A stretch of 64,000 nucleotides of DNA from Myxococcales bacterium (GCA_016703425.1 JADJCA010000002.1:434001-498000), one strand, 5' to 3'. Counted from the first letter of the stretch, positions 33,404-43,403 are shown. The notes: generated by a model from the letters alone, not told the origin. Made by a program: numbers and translations.

Positions 33404-35152
33404 TTACTTCTTCTTCTTGGGCCCCTTGCCGCCGCTCTTCTTCCCCGCTGCCGGGGGCGGCGGGGCGGCGGTGTCGCCAGACGAGGTCGGCGCGGGCTTC
33501 TTTCCTAGCCGCGCGCACGCGTCTTCGTTGCCGTCTTTGCAGTTCTTCTCCCACAGCTCTTTCGCGCGCGCCGCATCGGCCTTGGTGCCGACTCCCTTCG
33601 CGTAGAAGTCGCCGAGCTTGAGGCACATGTCGATGTCGGTCGCATCGGCGCAGCCGCGGGTCGCCATGGCGAAGGCGTCGGCGTCACTCTTCTGAGCCAC
33701 AGCGATGTCGAGGGCGCCGGAGCAGACGGAGCCGTCGGCTTCGCAAGCCTTCTTCGCCAGCGCGATGGCCCGCGCCGGATCTTTCGGCACGCCGTTGTCC
33801 CCCGAGGACAACATCTCCGCCAGGTCGACGCAGATGGCGGCGCGCCAGTCGGGCGGACCGCCTTGGCACGTGCGCGCCATCAGCTCGAGGCCGCGCGCGA
33901 TGTCCTTCTTGGTCCCCGCGCCCTCGATGAGGGCCAGGCTGGCGTCCTTGCACGCCAAGGCCTCGCCGAGGGCGCAGGCGCGCTCGTTGGCTCGGAAGGC
34001 GCCCTTCGCGTCGTTCTTGTTGTCGTAGGCGATCGCCATCATCGAGCACGAGAAGCCGCTTCCGAGATCGCAGCCCATTTTGGCGAAGCGAATCGCCTCC
34101 TGGGGATCGTCGCCAACGAGAAAGCCACATGCGTCGCCGACGCCGCCTTCGCAGGCCTTCTTGTGGAAGGGAACGGCCGCCTTGTCCTTCTTCAGGCCGA
34201 GCGCGAAGTTGTAGCAGGACTCGGCGTTCCCCTTTTCGCATTGGGCCTTGCACTCGTCGCGATCTTTCGGATTGCACAAGAACGCCTGCGAAGGCGTCTT
34301 GGTGCAGATGCCATCGGCGAATTGAAAGCCGGCGGGGCACGGGTTCTCAACGGCCTTCGCCTCACGCGCGGCCTCGGCCTTCTTGGTGCCCGAGGCGGGC
34401 GCCGCTGCGTCTGCCTCGATGGGCAAGAGCTCAACGCGGAGCGGCGCTCGACACTCGGCCGGTGGGGATGGCGCGTCCGGATCCGACTTACGACACGCGT
34501 CGAGAGAGCCATCGGTCGTGACGGCCTTGCGGGACGCCTCGCTCTTGGCCGACGCGCCCACGGAGAAGAGCTCGCCGACCACCGCCGCCTTCCCGGCCGA
34601 GCCGGTGGCCATGGAGAAGGCGCCGACGGATGCACTGTGCACAAAGTGCGTCGCGCCCTCGCAGTTGCCGGTAAGCGCCTTCCTTTCGACGCTCCCGACG
34701 AGCGTCGAGCGGCGCCCGACAAGGACGAGCGCGAGGTCGATGCTCCGTCCGCTCTGCACCTCGGTGCCAAGCTTTCCGCTGCTGAGCGGGAGGTTCACCG
34801 CCAGATCATCCTGGCTCTTCAGCTGGCCGACCTGCTCCTACCGACTCACGCCGGCGTAGTCGTAGGCGGTCTCGGGCATCTTGCAGGTCGAGAGGACGCG
34901 AAGGGTCTTGCAGTCGTAGCTGACCACCACGAGGCCCTTCTTCATCGTGGCTTCGAGATCCACGCGGGAATCGGGCTCGAGATCGATGATGAGGGGCTTC
35001 ACGGCGCGTGGGGAACCCGTGCACGTGGGACCGGCCGCCCCCAGCGCGCCTTGGCCCGTGTAGTCGGCCGGGCGCACGGCATCGCCGACGGCTCCACCAC
35101 AGCCGGACAAGCACGCGACGACGAGAGCGGAACCGAGGACACGACTGTTCAT
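33404..35152 (-). pseudogene. Sel1/TPR-like lipoprotein interrupted by one in-frame TAG
   Basis: A single frame runs from ATG 35152 to the stop at 33404 (583 codons), except for an amber codon at 34838-34840. The first part has a lipoprotein signal (ACLSGC) and conserved-looking text up to YDYAGVSR. Immediately after the TAG the frame continues EQVGQLKSQDDLAVNLPLSSG and into a long Cys-rich Sel1-like region (CNPKDRDECKAQCEKGNAESCYNFAL, ACEGGVGDAC, MGCDLGSGFSC), ending in a Lys/Gly/Pro-rich tail. From memory of related myxobacterial proteins a Lys stands at the stop position; AAG to TAG is one base. The downstream part alone would need an internal GTG and lacks a signal peptide. Readthrough, a nonsense mutation or a base-calling error are all possible. 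Confidence 0.8.
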
Positions 35153-35160
35153 GGTGGGGG

Positions 35161-35166
35161 ATCCTA
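35161..35166 (-). promoter_or_regulatory. -10-like TAGGAT, leaderless-type spacing
   Basis: TAGGAT lies 8 nt before ATG 35152; TTGCGC 18 nt upstream could be a weak -35. Confidence 0.35.
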
Positions 35167-35386
35167 GAGTGAAACGTTGAGGCCGCGCAAAATGGCCGCC
35201 GGCGGGGCCGCTGGGGTCGGTACGCAATGGCCATGCCCCCACCGCCACGGGGAAAGCCGCGGAACCAAAGCCCACGGGGACCGTGACCGAGGCCGCATGG
35301 TGCGTGACCGGCCGTGACCGCGAGCGTGACCGCGCAGCAAGACACTTCTTTACCCAACAGATCTTGTCCTCGGCGGCGCGTGTCTC

Positions 35387-35409
35387 TATTGATGAGCCGG
35401 CACTCAATA
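35387..35409 (+). promoter_or_regulatory. Palindrome TATTGA-N11-TCAATA, candidate TetR operator
   Basis: Perfect 6-bp arms with an 11-nt spacer lie immediately before ATG 35410 of the TetR gene, in an A/T-richer patch. TetR-family regulators commonly bind such palindromes over their own start region, so this would give autoregulation, probably together with the efflux operon. Confidence 0.4.
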
Positions 35410-36108
35410 ATGACCCGCCCGTCGAAAAAGCTCGCGCCCCAGTCGGTCGGCCCCGCCGCGACGCCGACCGCGACGCCTCGGAGGCGCCCCGGACGACCGC
35501 CTGTCATCTCAAGTGATGCGCTGCTGGCTTTTGCCCGCGAGGTCTTCCTTGAGAAGGGTATCCGCGCCACGACGGGCGATGTGGCCGCGCGGGCCGGCGT
35601 TGCGGAGGGCACGCTCTTTCATCGCTTTGGCTCCAAAGACGCGCTGTTTCGCGCGGCGATGCAATTCGACCCGGCGCGAACGCCGGTTGCCCTCGCGAAC
35701 ATCGCGGAGCGCGCCGGCAAGGGCGAGCTCCGCGCCACGTTGATCGAGGTCGGCACGGGCATGTTGGCCATCGGCCGCGTCGCGCTGCCGGTCATGATGA
35801 TGTCGTGGTCGAACCCCGCGGGCGACTACTCGCTCGACAAGCTGGGCGCGCGACCCAGCGGCTACAAGCGCGCGGTCTTGAACCTCCGAGGCTTCTTCGC
35901 CCGCGAAATCGAGCTCGGCCGCCTCACGTCGCACCACGCTCCGGAGGCGCTCGCGCGCATCTTCATCGGCAGCCTCCATCACTTCTGCATGACCGAGCTC
36001 TTCTTGCCGGGCGTCTCTGGCTTCGCGCTGACCCCCGACCAGTTCGTCACGGAGCTCGTCGACGTCCTCCTGCACGGGGCCGCGCCCCGCACTTCTTCCT
36101 CTTTGTGA
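35410..36108 (+). CDS. TetR/AcrR-family transcriptional regulator of the efflux operon
   Basis: 232 residues from ATG 35410; ATG 35392 is an alternative. A basic Pro-rich N-terminal arm (PRRRPGRPPVIS) precedes the helix-turn-helix (about residues 45-80: TTGDVAARAGVAEGTLFHRFGSKDALF), typical of TetR. The C-terminal half is a helical ligand-binding/dimer domain with no recognisable specificity. It lies 38 nt before the TolC gene on the same strand, so it is probably the local repressor of the TolC/MFP/RND system, released by an efflux substrate. Confidence 0.85.
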   Translation: MTRPSKKLAPQSVGPAATPTATPRRRPGRPPVISSDALLAFAREVFLEKGIRATTGDVAARAGVAEGTLFHRFGSKDALFRAAMQFDPARTPVALANIAERAGKGELRATLIEVGTGMLAIGRVALPVMMMSWSNPAGDYSLDKLGARPSGYKRAVLNLRGFFAREIELGRLTSHHAPEALARIFIGSLHHFCMTELFLPGVSGFALTPDQFVTELVDVLLHGAAPRTSSSL

Positions 36109-36146
36109 TCGTGTCCTCGCAATTTCCACCGATTGGACTGTGGCCC

Positions 36147-37454
36147 ATGCGGAAAGGTTTTCCTCTCTTCCTCCTCACCTTCGGCCTGATCGGCCCTCTC
36201 CGCGCAGGGCGAGCCGAGGCGCTTCAGCCGCTCGACGAGTTCCTCGCGCGCGCGCCTTCGCACGCGTTCGACACGCGCGAGGCGGCGCTCTTGGCGCAGC
36301 AACGCGAAGCGGAGGCCGACGTCGCCCTCGGTCGGCTCCTTCCGGCGCTCTCGGCGCGCGGCGTCTACACGCGCAACCAATACGAGATCGCCACGCCCAC
36401 GGGGCCTGCGAGCCGGGCGCTCATCCAGCCAGAGAATCAGCTCGACGCCATCTTCGCGCTCGACGTTCCCATCGTCGATCTCCCCAACTACTACAGGCAC
36501 CGCGCGACGCGGGCTCTGGCGCGCGCCGCTTCCGAGCAGAGCGAGGCGAGTCAGCTCGACGTGAACCGCGCCGTCTGTCGGGCCTATTATCAGCATCTCG
36601 GCGCTGCGGGCCTCCTGCGCTCGGCCGTGCAGAGCACCGACACGGCCCAGAGCAACCTCAAGAACGTCTCCGTCCGCCGCGGCGCCGGCGTCGCGACCGA
36701 GCTGGATCTGGAGCGGGCCCGCGCCAACGTTGAGCGCTCGAAGCAGGACGTTGCCGACGCGCAGCTCCTCGTCAACCTGTCAGCGCGCAGCCTCGAGACG
36801 CTCTCCGGCGTGACACCGACACCGGCCGTCGCCACCGACATCCCGGGCGACGACCTCGCCGAGGAGAGGCCGCTCGCCGAGTGGTTGGGCCGCGCCAGCG
36901 AGACGCCACAAGAGCGAGCGTTGCGCGAGGCTACGGCGGCGGCGGCGGAGCAAAACAAGTCGGCGAACACGACGCTCGTGCCGACGCTCTCGGGCGCGGC
37001 GCAAGAGCGCATCACCAACGCCACGGGCTTTCTCGGAAAGAACTCGACGTACGCGCTCTCGCTCACGCTCGGCTGGCGCCTCGACTACGTGGGGCTCAAG
37101 AACTCTGACGCCCAGAGCGTCGCCCGCGAGCTCGCGCGCGTCCGCGAAGAGCGCGCAAAGCGCGGCACCAAGGACGCGATCTTCGAGGCGCATCAGCGCG
37201 TCACGGCGGGCATCGCCAAGAGCCGCGCGGCCCGCGCCCAGGCCGTCGCAGCCGGCCGGGCGTCGGAGTTGGCGTCGGACCGCTACTCCGCCGGCGCCGC
37301 CACGCAGCTCGACGTCACGCAGGCGCAGCGCGACGCGTTCCTCGCGGACGCGGGGCGCGTCCAGGCGGACGCCGATCTCATGTTTGCGCGAGCGTCCCTG
37401 CGGCTCGCCGCAGGTCTCCATCCGAAGGGCTCCGCCGAGGGAAAAGGTCGATGA
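36147..37454 (+). CDS. TolC-family outer-membrane efflux protein
   Basis: 435 residues. A signal peptide ends near GRAEA. Two long helical hairpins of the OEP family follow, each with Ala/Glu/Arg-rich coiled-coil segments (EAALLAQQREAEADVALGRLLP, ELDLERARANVERSKQDVADAQ, TQLDVTQAQRDAFLADAGRVQAD) and the strand pairs SARGVYTRNQYE and YALSLTLGWRLDY. The length is typical. The stop overlaps the start of the adaptor gene by ATGA, so the two are translationally coupled. Forms the outer-membrane channel of the tripartite pump. Confidence 0.85.
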   Translation: MRKGFPLFLLTFGLIGPLRAGRAEALQPLDEFLARAPSHAFDTREAALLAQQREAEADVALGRLLPALSARGVYTRNQYEIATPTGPASRALIQPENQLDAIFALDVPIVDLPNYYRHRATRALARAASEQSEASQLDVNRAVCRAYYQHLGAAGLLRSAVQSTDTAQSNLKNVSVRRGAGVATELDLERARANVERSKQDVADAQLLVNLSARSLETLSGVTPTPAVATDIPGDDLAEERPLAEWLGRASETPQERALREATAAAAEQNKSANTTLVPTLSGAAQERITNATGFLGKNSTYALSLTLGWRLDYVGLKNSDAQSVARELARVREERAKRGTKDAIFEAHQRVTAGIAKSRAARAQAVAAGRASELASDRYSAGAATQLDVTQAQRDAFLADAGRVQADADLMFARASLRLAAGLHPKGSAEGKGR

Positions 37455-38539
37455 ACTCCACGCTCCAGAAGGCGCTCGTTTGCGCCACCATCGCGGCGCT
37501 GCCGCTAACGATGTTGACGGCCGCCGGCTGCAAGAAGGCCGCGCCGCAATCGATCGCTGAAGCGGGCCCCGCGCCCATCAGCGTCGAGAGCGTCGCCGCG
37601 AGCATGGTCGACGTTCCCGCCACGCTGCGCGTCACCGGGAGCCTTCGCGGCTTCCGCGAGACCGACCTCGCGGCCAACGCCGCCGGCCGCGTCACGCAGA
37701 CCGTCGTCGAGCGCGGCTCCCACGTCATCGCCGGACAGATCCTCGTGCAGCTCGACACGCGCGCCGCGTCGCTCACGGCCAGCGAGGCGCGCGCGCAAGC
37801 CGACAGCGTGAGGGCCCAAGAGACGCAGGCCAAGTCCGAGTGCGATCGCTACGAGAAGCTGCGCGCCAAGGGTGCGATCACTGACTTGGAGTTCGATCGC
37901 GTCGCGACCCAATGCCGCACGCTGCCGCTCTCGGCGGAAGCCGCCACGGCGCGCGCGCGCCTCGCCGCGCAAAACGTCGGCGACGGCGCGATTCGCGCGC
38001 CCTTCGCCGGCGTCATCACCGAGCGCACCGTGGATGTCGGCGAATACGTTCGTCAGGACACGCGCATCGCCACGCTCGTGGCGCTCGACCAGATTCGCCT
38101 CGAAATGGCCGTCCCCGAGGCCTACGTCGCGAAGCTCAAGGAGAACAGCGTCGTCGGCTTCCGCGTGGCGGCGCACCCGGAGCGACTCTTCAAAGGCACG
38201 GTCCGCTTCGTGTCCGGCGCCGTGCGGCCAACGTCTCGCGATCTCGTGGCCGAAGCGGTCGTCGACAACGCCGACAAGGCGCTGTTGCCCGGCATGTTCG
38301 CCGACGTGGAGCTCGAGGTTGGCCGTCGCCAATTGCCGGGCGTGCCGCGGGCCGCGCTCACCACGAAGGACGGGCAGAAGCACGCGTTCGTCGTCACCGG
38401 AGGGCGCATCGAGGAGCGCATCCTCGCCACGGGCCCTGAGGCCGGCGAGCTCGTCAGCGTCACCCGCGGCATCACGGCCGGTGAGCGGGTCGTCATCAAG
38501 AACATCGACACGTTGTCCAACGGGCAACCGGTCCTCTGA
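37451..38539 (+). CDS. RND efflux periplasmic adaptor (MFP/HlyD) lipoprotein
   Basis: 362 residues. Lipobox Cys27 (MLTAAGC) anchors it in the inner membrane. Recognisable parts in order: first beta-barrel strand (VPATLRVTGSLRGFRETDLAANAAGRV), lipoyl half (VERGSHVIAGQILVQLD), a short helical hairpin (about 95-165), second lipoyl half (GAIRAPFAGVITERTVDVGEYV), beta-barrel (IRLEMAVPEAYVAKLKENSVVGF) and a membrane-proximal end (GERVVIKNIDTLSNGQPV). Links the RND pump to the TolC channel. Overlaps the TolC stop by 4 nt. Confidence 0.9.
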   Translation: MNSTLQKALVCATIAALPLTMLTAAGCKKAAPQSIAEAGPAPISVESVAASMVDVPATLRVTGSLRGFRETDLAANAAGRVTQTVVERGSHVIAGQILVQLDTRAASLTASEARAQADSVRAQETQAKSECDRYEKLRAKGAITDLEFDRVATQCRTLPLSAEAATARARLAAQNVGDGAIRAPFAGVITERTVDVGEYVRQDTRIATLVALDQIRLEMAVPEAYVAKLKENSVVGFRVAAHPERLFKGTVRFVSGAVRPTSRDLVAEAVVDNADKALLPGMFADVELEVGRRQLPGVPRAALTTKDGQKHAFVVTGGRIEERILATGPEAGELVSVTRGITAGERVVIKNIDTLSNGQPVL

Positions 38540-38592
38540 CGAAGTAACCGGGTGCGCACCGAGACCCAGCCGACCTCACGGAGATTCCCGAG

Positions 38593-41500
38593 ATGCAGTG
38601 GTTAGCCCGCGTTTGCGTTCAACGCCCCGTTTTTGCCAGCGTGCTGATGCTCGTCATCGTCGTCTTGGGCGTCGTGGGCTACACACGGCTCGGCGTCGAC
38701 CAGTTCCCGAACGTCGACTTGCCCTTCATCATCGTCACGACGCGCCTCGACGGCGCCTCGCCCGACGAGGTCGAGACCGACATCACCGACAAGATCGAAG
38801 GAGCCATCAACACCATCGACGGCGTCGACGAGCTTCGTTCGACGTCGGCGGAAGGATTTTCGCAGGTCGCCGTCGCCTTCAAGTTGGAGAAGAACACCGA
38901 CGTCGCAGCGCAAGACGTACGCGACAAGATCAACAACGTGCTTCGCGATCTCCCCAAAGGCATCGACCCGCCCATCGTGAGCAAGGTTGATCCGCAGTCG
39001 GCGCCGATCATGCTCATCGCGCTCCGGTCCCCTCGCCCCGTCCGCGAGGTGACGGAGGTCGCCGACAAGCGGGTGCGCCGCCAGATCGAGACCATCTCGG
39101 GTGTCGGCCAGGTCACCCTCGTCGGCGGGCGTTCGCGGCAAATACACATTTGGCTCGACCCGGTGGCGCTCCGCGCGCGCAACCTCTCCGCCGTCGACGT
39201 GCAGCGGGCGCTCGCGTCGCAGAACCTCTCCACCCCCGGCGGCAGCATCGAGACGGGCCCACAGACCATCACCCTTCGCATCGAAGGCCGCGTCGATTCC
39301 GTCGACGCCATCGGCCGCATCGTTGTGCGCGAGCAGCGCGGCGAATTCGTCCGCGTCAGCGACGTGGCCAGGGTGGAAGACGGTCAAGAGGAGCTTACGA
39401 GCGTCGCGTCGTACGACGGCGAGCGCACCGTCGTCTTGCAGGTCCGCAAGCAGTCGGGCACCAACACCGTCGCCACCGTCGACGCCGTCACGAAGCGACT
39501 CGACGAGGTGCGCCGAACGCTGCCGGCGGGCATGAAGCTCGAGGTCATCCGCGACAACTCGGCGAGCATCCGCACGGGCCTCGCTGCCGTCGAAGAACAC
39601 TTGGTCCTTGGCGCCCTCTTGGCGGCGATGGTCGTCCTGTTCTTTCTCGGAAACGCGCGGAGCACGCTCATCGCCGCCGTGGCCATCCCGATCTCGATCA
39701 TCGGGACCTTCGCGTTCATGTGGCCCCTCGGCTACTCGCTCAACATGCTGACGCTGCTGGCGCTGGCGCTCGCCGTCGGCATCGTCATCGACGACGCCAT
39801 CGTCGTGCTCGAGAACATCGTTCGCTTCATCGAAGAGAAGAAGATGAAGCCCTTTCCGGCGGCGGTCCTGGCGACGCGCGAGATCGGCCTCGCCGTTTTG
39901 GCGACGACGCTCTCGCTCATGGCCGTGTTTATCCCCGTCGCCTTCGTCGGCGGCGTGCCGGGCCGCTTCCTGAAGAACTTCGGCTTCACCATGGCCATCG
40001 CCGTCGGCGTCTCGCTCGTGGTCAGCTTCTCGTTGACGCCGATGCTCAGCGCTCGCTTCCTCGGCGGAGAAGGTCACGGGACCGGCTTCTTGGCGAAGAT
40101 CGTCGACTTCGGCTACCGCCCCATCGAGCGCGTCTACATGGCCATCTTGCGCTGGTCCATGAGGCATCGCTGGGTCATCGTCGCCGCGTCGGTTCTGACG
40201 CTCGGTTCGTGCGTACCGCTCGCGAAGAAGGTCCCCAAAGGCTTCTTGCCGACCGACGACCAGGCGCAGTTCGAGGTGAGCCTGCGCGCGCCGGAGGGCA
40301 CCAGCGCAGAGGAGACGGCCCTCATCGCGGAGCGCGTCGCGCAAGACGTTCGAAGCCTGCCCGGCGTGGCGCACACCGTCGTGACGGTCGCCGGCGGCGA
40401 TCAGAAGACCGTAAACCTCGCGACCATCTACGCAGCCATGGTGGACCCTAAGGCGAGAACGGTGACCCAGCTCCAAGTCATGGACATGGCGCGCAAGCAG
40501 GTCCTCGCGAAGCTTCCCCCAACGCTCCGCGTGAGCGTCGGTGAGGTCGCGGCCTTCTCCACGGGCGCGTCGAGCGCGGCGGTCCAATACGTGCTCGCGG
40601 GGCCTGATCTGCGGAAGCTCGAGGAGATGGCGACGCGCATGAGCGAGGCCATCAAGAAGAACCCCGCCGTCGTCGACTTCGACACGAACCTCATCGTCGG
40701 CAACCCCGAGGTTCGCGTCTCCATCGACCGCGACCGCGCCGCCGACCTCGGCGTGAACGTGGCCGACGTGGCCGAGAGCTTGCGCATGCTGGTGGCCGGC
40801 ATGAAGGTCTCGACCTTCCCCGAACACGGCGAGGAGTACGACATTCGTCTTCGCGCCGACCAAGCGTTTCGCCGCGACACCGGCACGCTGACGCAAATGA
40901 CGGTTCCTTCGCGCAAGTACGGCACCGTACCGCTCGCTTCCGTCGTGCGCGCGCAGGAAGGAAGCGGACCGTCCCAGATCAACCGCCTCGGTCGACAGAG
41001 GCAGGTGACCTTCATGGCCAACGTGGCGCCCGGCTCCGGCGAGAGTGACGTCGTGACGGCGATGCAGAAGGCCTTCGACGAGGCCGGCGCGGGTATCGAA
41101 TACCGCCTGGTGCCAACGGGGCGCTCGAAGTCCTCGTCGGAGCTCGGCCGGGGCTTCGCTTTGGCTTTCTCGCTCTCCTTCGTCTTCATGTTCTTGATCC
41201 TCGCGGCGCAGTTCGAGTCCTGGTCGCAGCCGCTGATCATCCTCCTCTCGCTACCGCTCACGGTCCCCTTCGCGCTGATGTCACTCGTGCTCTTCGGCCA
41301 GGGATTGAACCTCTTCTCGGCGCTCGGCGTGCTGGTGCTCTTCGGCGTCGTGAAGAAGAACTCGATCTTGCAGATCGATCACACCAACCACTTGCGGTCG
41401 CTCGGCAAGCCGCGCCTCGAGGCGATCCTCGAAGCGAACCGCGACCGCTTGCGCCCCATCTTGATGACGACCATCGCCTTCGTGGCGGGCATGTTGCCGC

Positions 41501-41742
41501 TGGCGACGTCGCGCGGGATCGGCTCCGGCAACAACCGCAACATCGCCGGCATCGTCATCGGCGGGCAGACGTTCTCGCTCCTCTTGACGCTGCTCGCGGT
41601 GCCGGTCGCGTATTCGCTCTTCGACGACGTGGTCGCCTGGGGCCGTCGCCACCGGGCGCGCCGCGAAGTGGACCGCGGCGAAGCGGAGCTCGCGCGCATT
41701 CTCGGCCCAGCGACCCCGGAAGGAGCGACGGCCGAGGAGTAG
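38593..41742 (+). CDS. RND-family efflux pump permease (AcrB/MdtB-like)
   Basis: 1,049 residues, full length. RND hallmarks: N-terminal helix then RLGVDQFPNVDLPFIIVTTRLDGASPDEVETDIT; GFSQVAVAF; the proton-relay Asp pair in TM4, VGIVIDDAIVVLENI; a second set LGVLVLFGVVKKNSILQIDHTN in TM10; and PILMTTIAFVAGMLPLA. The two large periplasmic loops between TM1-2 and TM7-8 are present. It is of the HAE-1 (hydrophobic/amphiphilic drug) rather than heavy-metal type, since TM4 has the DD pair and no Met/His metal-relay motif. Last gene of the TetR-TolC-MFP-RND set, 53 nt after the adaptor. Confidence 0.92.
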   Translation: MQWLARVCVQRPVFASVLMLVIVVLGVVGYTRLGVDQFPNVDLPFIIVTTRLDGASPDEVETDITDKIEGAINTIDGVDELRSTSAEGFSQVAVAFKLEKNTDVAAQDVRDKINNVLRDLPKGIDPPIVSKVDPQSAPIMLIALRSPRPVREVTEVADKRVRRQIETISGVGQVTLVGGRSRQIHIWLDPVALRARNLSAVDVQRALASQNLSTPGGSIETGPQTITLRIEGRVDSVDAIGRIVVREQRGEFVRVSDVARVEDGQEELTSVASYDGERTVVLQVRKQSGTNTVATVDAVTKRLDEVRRTLPAGMKLEVIRDNSASIRTGLAAVEEHLVLGALLAAMVVLFFLGNARSTLIAAVAIPISIIGTFAFMWPLGYSLNMLTLLALALAVGIVIDDAIVVLENIVRFIEEKKMKPFPAAVLATREIGLAVLATTLSLMAVFIPVAFVGGVPGRFLKNFGFTMAIAVGVSLVVSFSLTPMLSARFLGGEGHGTGFLAKIVDFGYRPIERVYMAILRWSMRHRWVIVAASVLTLGSCVPLAKKVPKGFLPTDDQAQFEVSLRAPEGTSAEETALIAERVAQDVRSLPGVAHTVVTVAGGDQKTVNLATIYAAMVDPKARTVTQLQVMDMARKQVLAKLPPTLRVSVGEVAAFSTGASSAAVQYVLAGPDLRKLEEMATRMSEAIKKNPAVVDFDTNLIVGNPEVRVSIDRDRAADLGVNVADVAESLRMLVAGMKVSTFPEHGEEYDIRLRADQAFRRDTGTLTQMTVPSRKYGTVPLASVVRAQEGSGPSQINRLGRQRQVTFMANVAPGSGESDVVTAMQKAFDEAGAGIEYRLVPTGRSKSSSELGRGFALAFSLSFVFMFLILAAQFESWSQPLIILLSLPLTVPFALMSLVLFGQGLNLFSALGVLVLFGVVKKNSILQIDHTNHLRSLGKPRLEAILEANRDRLRPILMTTIAFVAGMLPLATSRGIGSGNNRNIAGIVIGGQTFSLLLTLLAVPVAYSLFDDVVAWGRRHRARREVDRGEAELARILGPATPEGATAEE

Positions 41743-41798
41743 GGGCGAGTGGGGGGCGACGACGCGAGGAATCCTTAGCGTTGGCGCATGACGCGCCG

Positions 41799-41804
41799 TA
41801 GCCT
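41799..41804 (+). promoter_or_regulatory. -10-like TAGCCT, leaderless-type spacing
   Basis: TAGCCT lies 6 nt before ATG 41811. It indicates that the lipoprotein is transcribed separately from the efflux operon. Confidence 0.3.
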
Positions 41805-41810
41805 CGGGCG

Positions 41811-43403
41811 ATGCGCACTCGTCGAATCGCCCTCCTGGGCGCGGTCCTCGGTCTCGGTACCTTCGCAGCATGTGGCTCCGAGTCGGGCGGAGGAACGACC
41901 GAGGACGCTGGGCTTACGATTCCTGCAGCGGACGCCAAGGCGGACTCGACCTCGGCGAGCGACGCCGGCCGCGAGGCCGCTTCCTCAAGTGACGCGTCTT
42001 CCGACGTCGCCCTCGCCGACACCTCAGTGCCCGATGCCGCCGATGCCTCGCTCGACGCAGGGCCCGCGTGCGACGCGGGGGCGACGTGTTTCGGAAACGC
42101 GGGCGCGCCGTGCCGCGTGGGCGTCACCTCCTGCGCCGACGGAGGCGCCACATGCGTCGACGGCCCGCCCGTCGACGACGGCACCGTGTGCGCAGGGCCC
42201 GACGGCGGCGCGCGACTCTGCACCGCTGGCGCATGCCTCGCACCGACCGTCGTTTCAGGAAACGTCAACCTGTCGACGGCCACGCTGACGCCGGGGCGCA
42301 CGTGCGTGTCCGAAGCTCCTGCCTTCGACGTGACGGGCCTCACCGCCACCACCGCAACCGTTGCCGCGGCCCCCACCGGCGACTGCCTGGTGACCGGCGA
42401 CGAGGTCCTCTTGGTGAACCTGCAGGGAGCTGGCGCGGCGCCGAACACGGGGAATTGGGAGCTGCTCAAGGTCGCAGGGGTGTCGGGCTCGACGGTGACC
42501 TTCACGGCGCCCAAGACGCGCGACTACGGCGGCGCGAGCGATGGCGGCACCGGCGACACCAACATCGGCGGTGGTGCGACGGAGCAGAAGGTCGCGCTCG
42601 TACGTCTCCCGCAGCTCGGACACCTCACGGTCAACGCGGGAACGACGCTGACGGCGGCGCCATGGAACGGAAAGACCGGCGGCATCGTCGCCCTGCGCGC
42701 CGCGAAGCTTACCGTGAATGGCACGATCAGCGCGGCCGGCCTCGGCTATCGCTCCGGTCGTTGGAGCCGGGACGACACGAACTGCTCTGACAACGTTGCA
42801 ACGGAGGCGGGCGAGTCGGTGGTGGGGCCGGCGCTCGTGAGCACGGCGAACAACGGCGGCGGCGCCGGCGGCATCTCCGCGCTCAATGGTGTGTCGTTCA
42901 ACGGCGACACGCCGATGTGCGCGGGCTCGAGCCACGCCACGGCGGGCCAGGCCGGGAAGAACCCTAAGGGCCGAACGCTGGGAGGGCCCGGCGCGACCTA
43001 CGGCGTGAACGACGGCACGAAGCTCACGATGGGCTCGGGCAACGCGGGCAACCTCACCTGCGACGTGACCGGCGCCGGGCCCTCGCTGGTACCAGCCTTC
43101 ACCACGACGGCCGGCGGCATCGTGCTCTTGCTCGTCGGTCAGCTCGACGTCGGCGCGAGCGGCGTGGTCTCGGCGAAGGCCAACGACGAGAGCCGCGACA
43201 CGGCGGCCTCCGGTGGCTACATCTTCATTCGCGGCGGCGCGCTGAACCTGGGCACCAATCGGCTCACCGCGGTCGGCGCCACGGCTACGTCGGTCAACGG
43301 TCCGTTCCTCGGCCAGACCGTCAAAGCTGGCGACGGGTACATCGTTCTCAAGGGTTCTACGGTCACTGGGACCACGACCCCGACGGCGAACGTCCTGCCC
43401 TGA
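41811..43403 (+). CDS. Gly/Ala-rich surface lipoprotein with Asp/Ala linker
   Basis: 530 residues. Lipobox Cys21 (GTFAAC). An Asp/Ala/Ser-rich linker (about 35-85) is followed by a small Cys-rich part (CDAGATCFGNAGAPCRVGVTSC, about 88-145). Then comes a long Gly/Thr/Val-rich beta region with repeated short strands (LTVNAGTTLTAAPWNGKTGGIVALRAAKLTVNGTISAAGLGYRSG, interrupted by a GGGAGGISALNG loop). The sequence style is that of right-handed beta-solenoid, adhesin-like bacterial surface proteins that carry TGGIVALRA-type rungs. No enzyme motif is visible. Probably exposed on the outer membrane; the function is unknown. Confidence 0.65.
   Translation: MRTRRIALLGAVLGLGTFAACGSESGGGTTEDAGLTIPAADAKADSTSASDAGREAASSSDASSDVALADTSVPDAADASLDAGPACDAGATCFGNAGAPCRVGVTSCADGGATCVDGPPVDDGTVCAGPDGGARLCTAGACLAPTVVSGNVNLSTATLTPGRTCVSEAPAFDVTGLTATTATVAAAPTGDCLVTGDEVLLVNLQGAGAAPNTGNWELLKVAGVSGSTVTFTAPKTRDYGGASDGGTGDTNIGGGATEQKVALVRLPQLGHLTVNAGTTLTAAPWNGKTGGIVALRAAKLTVNGTISAAGLGYRSGRWSRDDTNCSDNVATEAGESVVGPALVSTANNGGGAGGISALNGVSFNGDTPMCAGSSHATAGQAGKNPKGRTLGGPGATYGVNDGTKLTMGSGNAGNLTCDVTGAGPSLVPAFTTTAGGIVLLLVGQLDVGASGVVSAKANDESRDTAASGGYIFIRGGALNLGTNRLTAVGATATSVNGPFLGQTVKAGDGYIVLKGSTVTGTTTPTANVLP

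Noticed and set aside
34806..35612. 268-codon minus-strand frame overlapping the Sel1-like lipoprotein start
   Set aside because: Arg-rich shadow; the other frame has a lipoprotein signal and fits the downstream part.
38602..40896. 764-codon minus-strand frame opposite the RND permease
   Set aside because: Asp/Glu/Arg/Gly-rich shadow; the plus-strand RND permease is certain.
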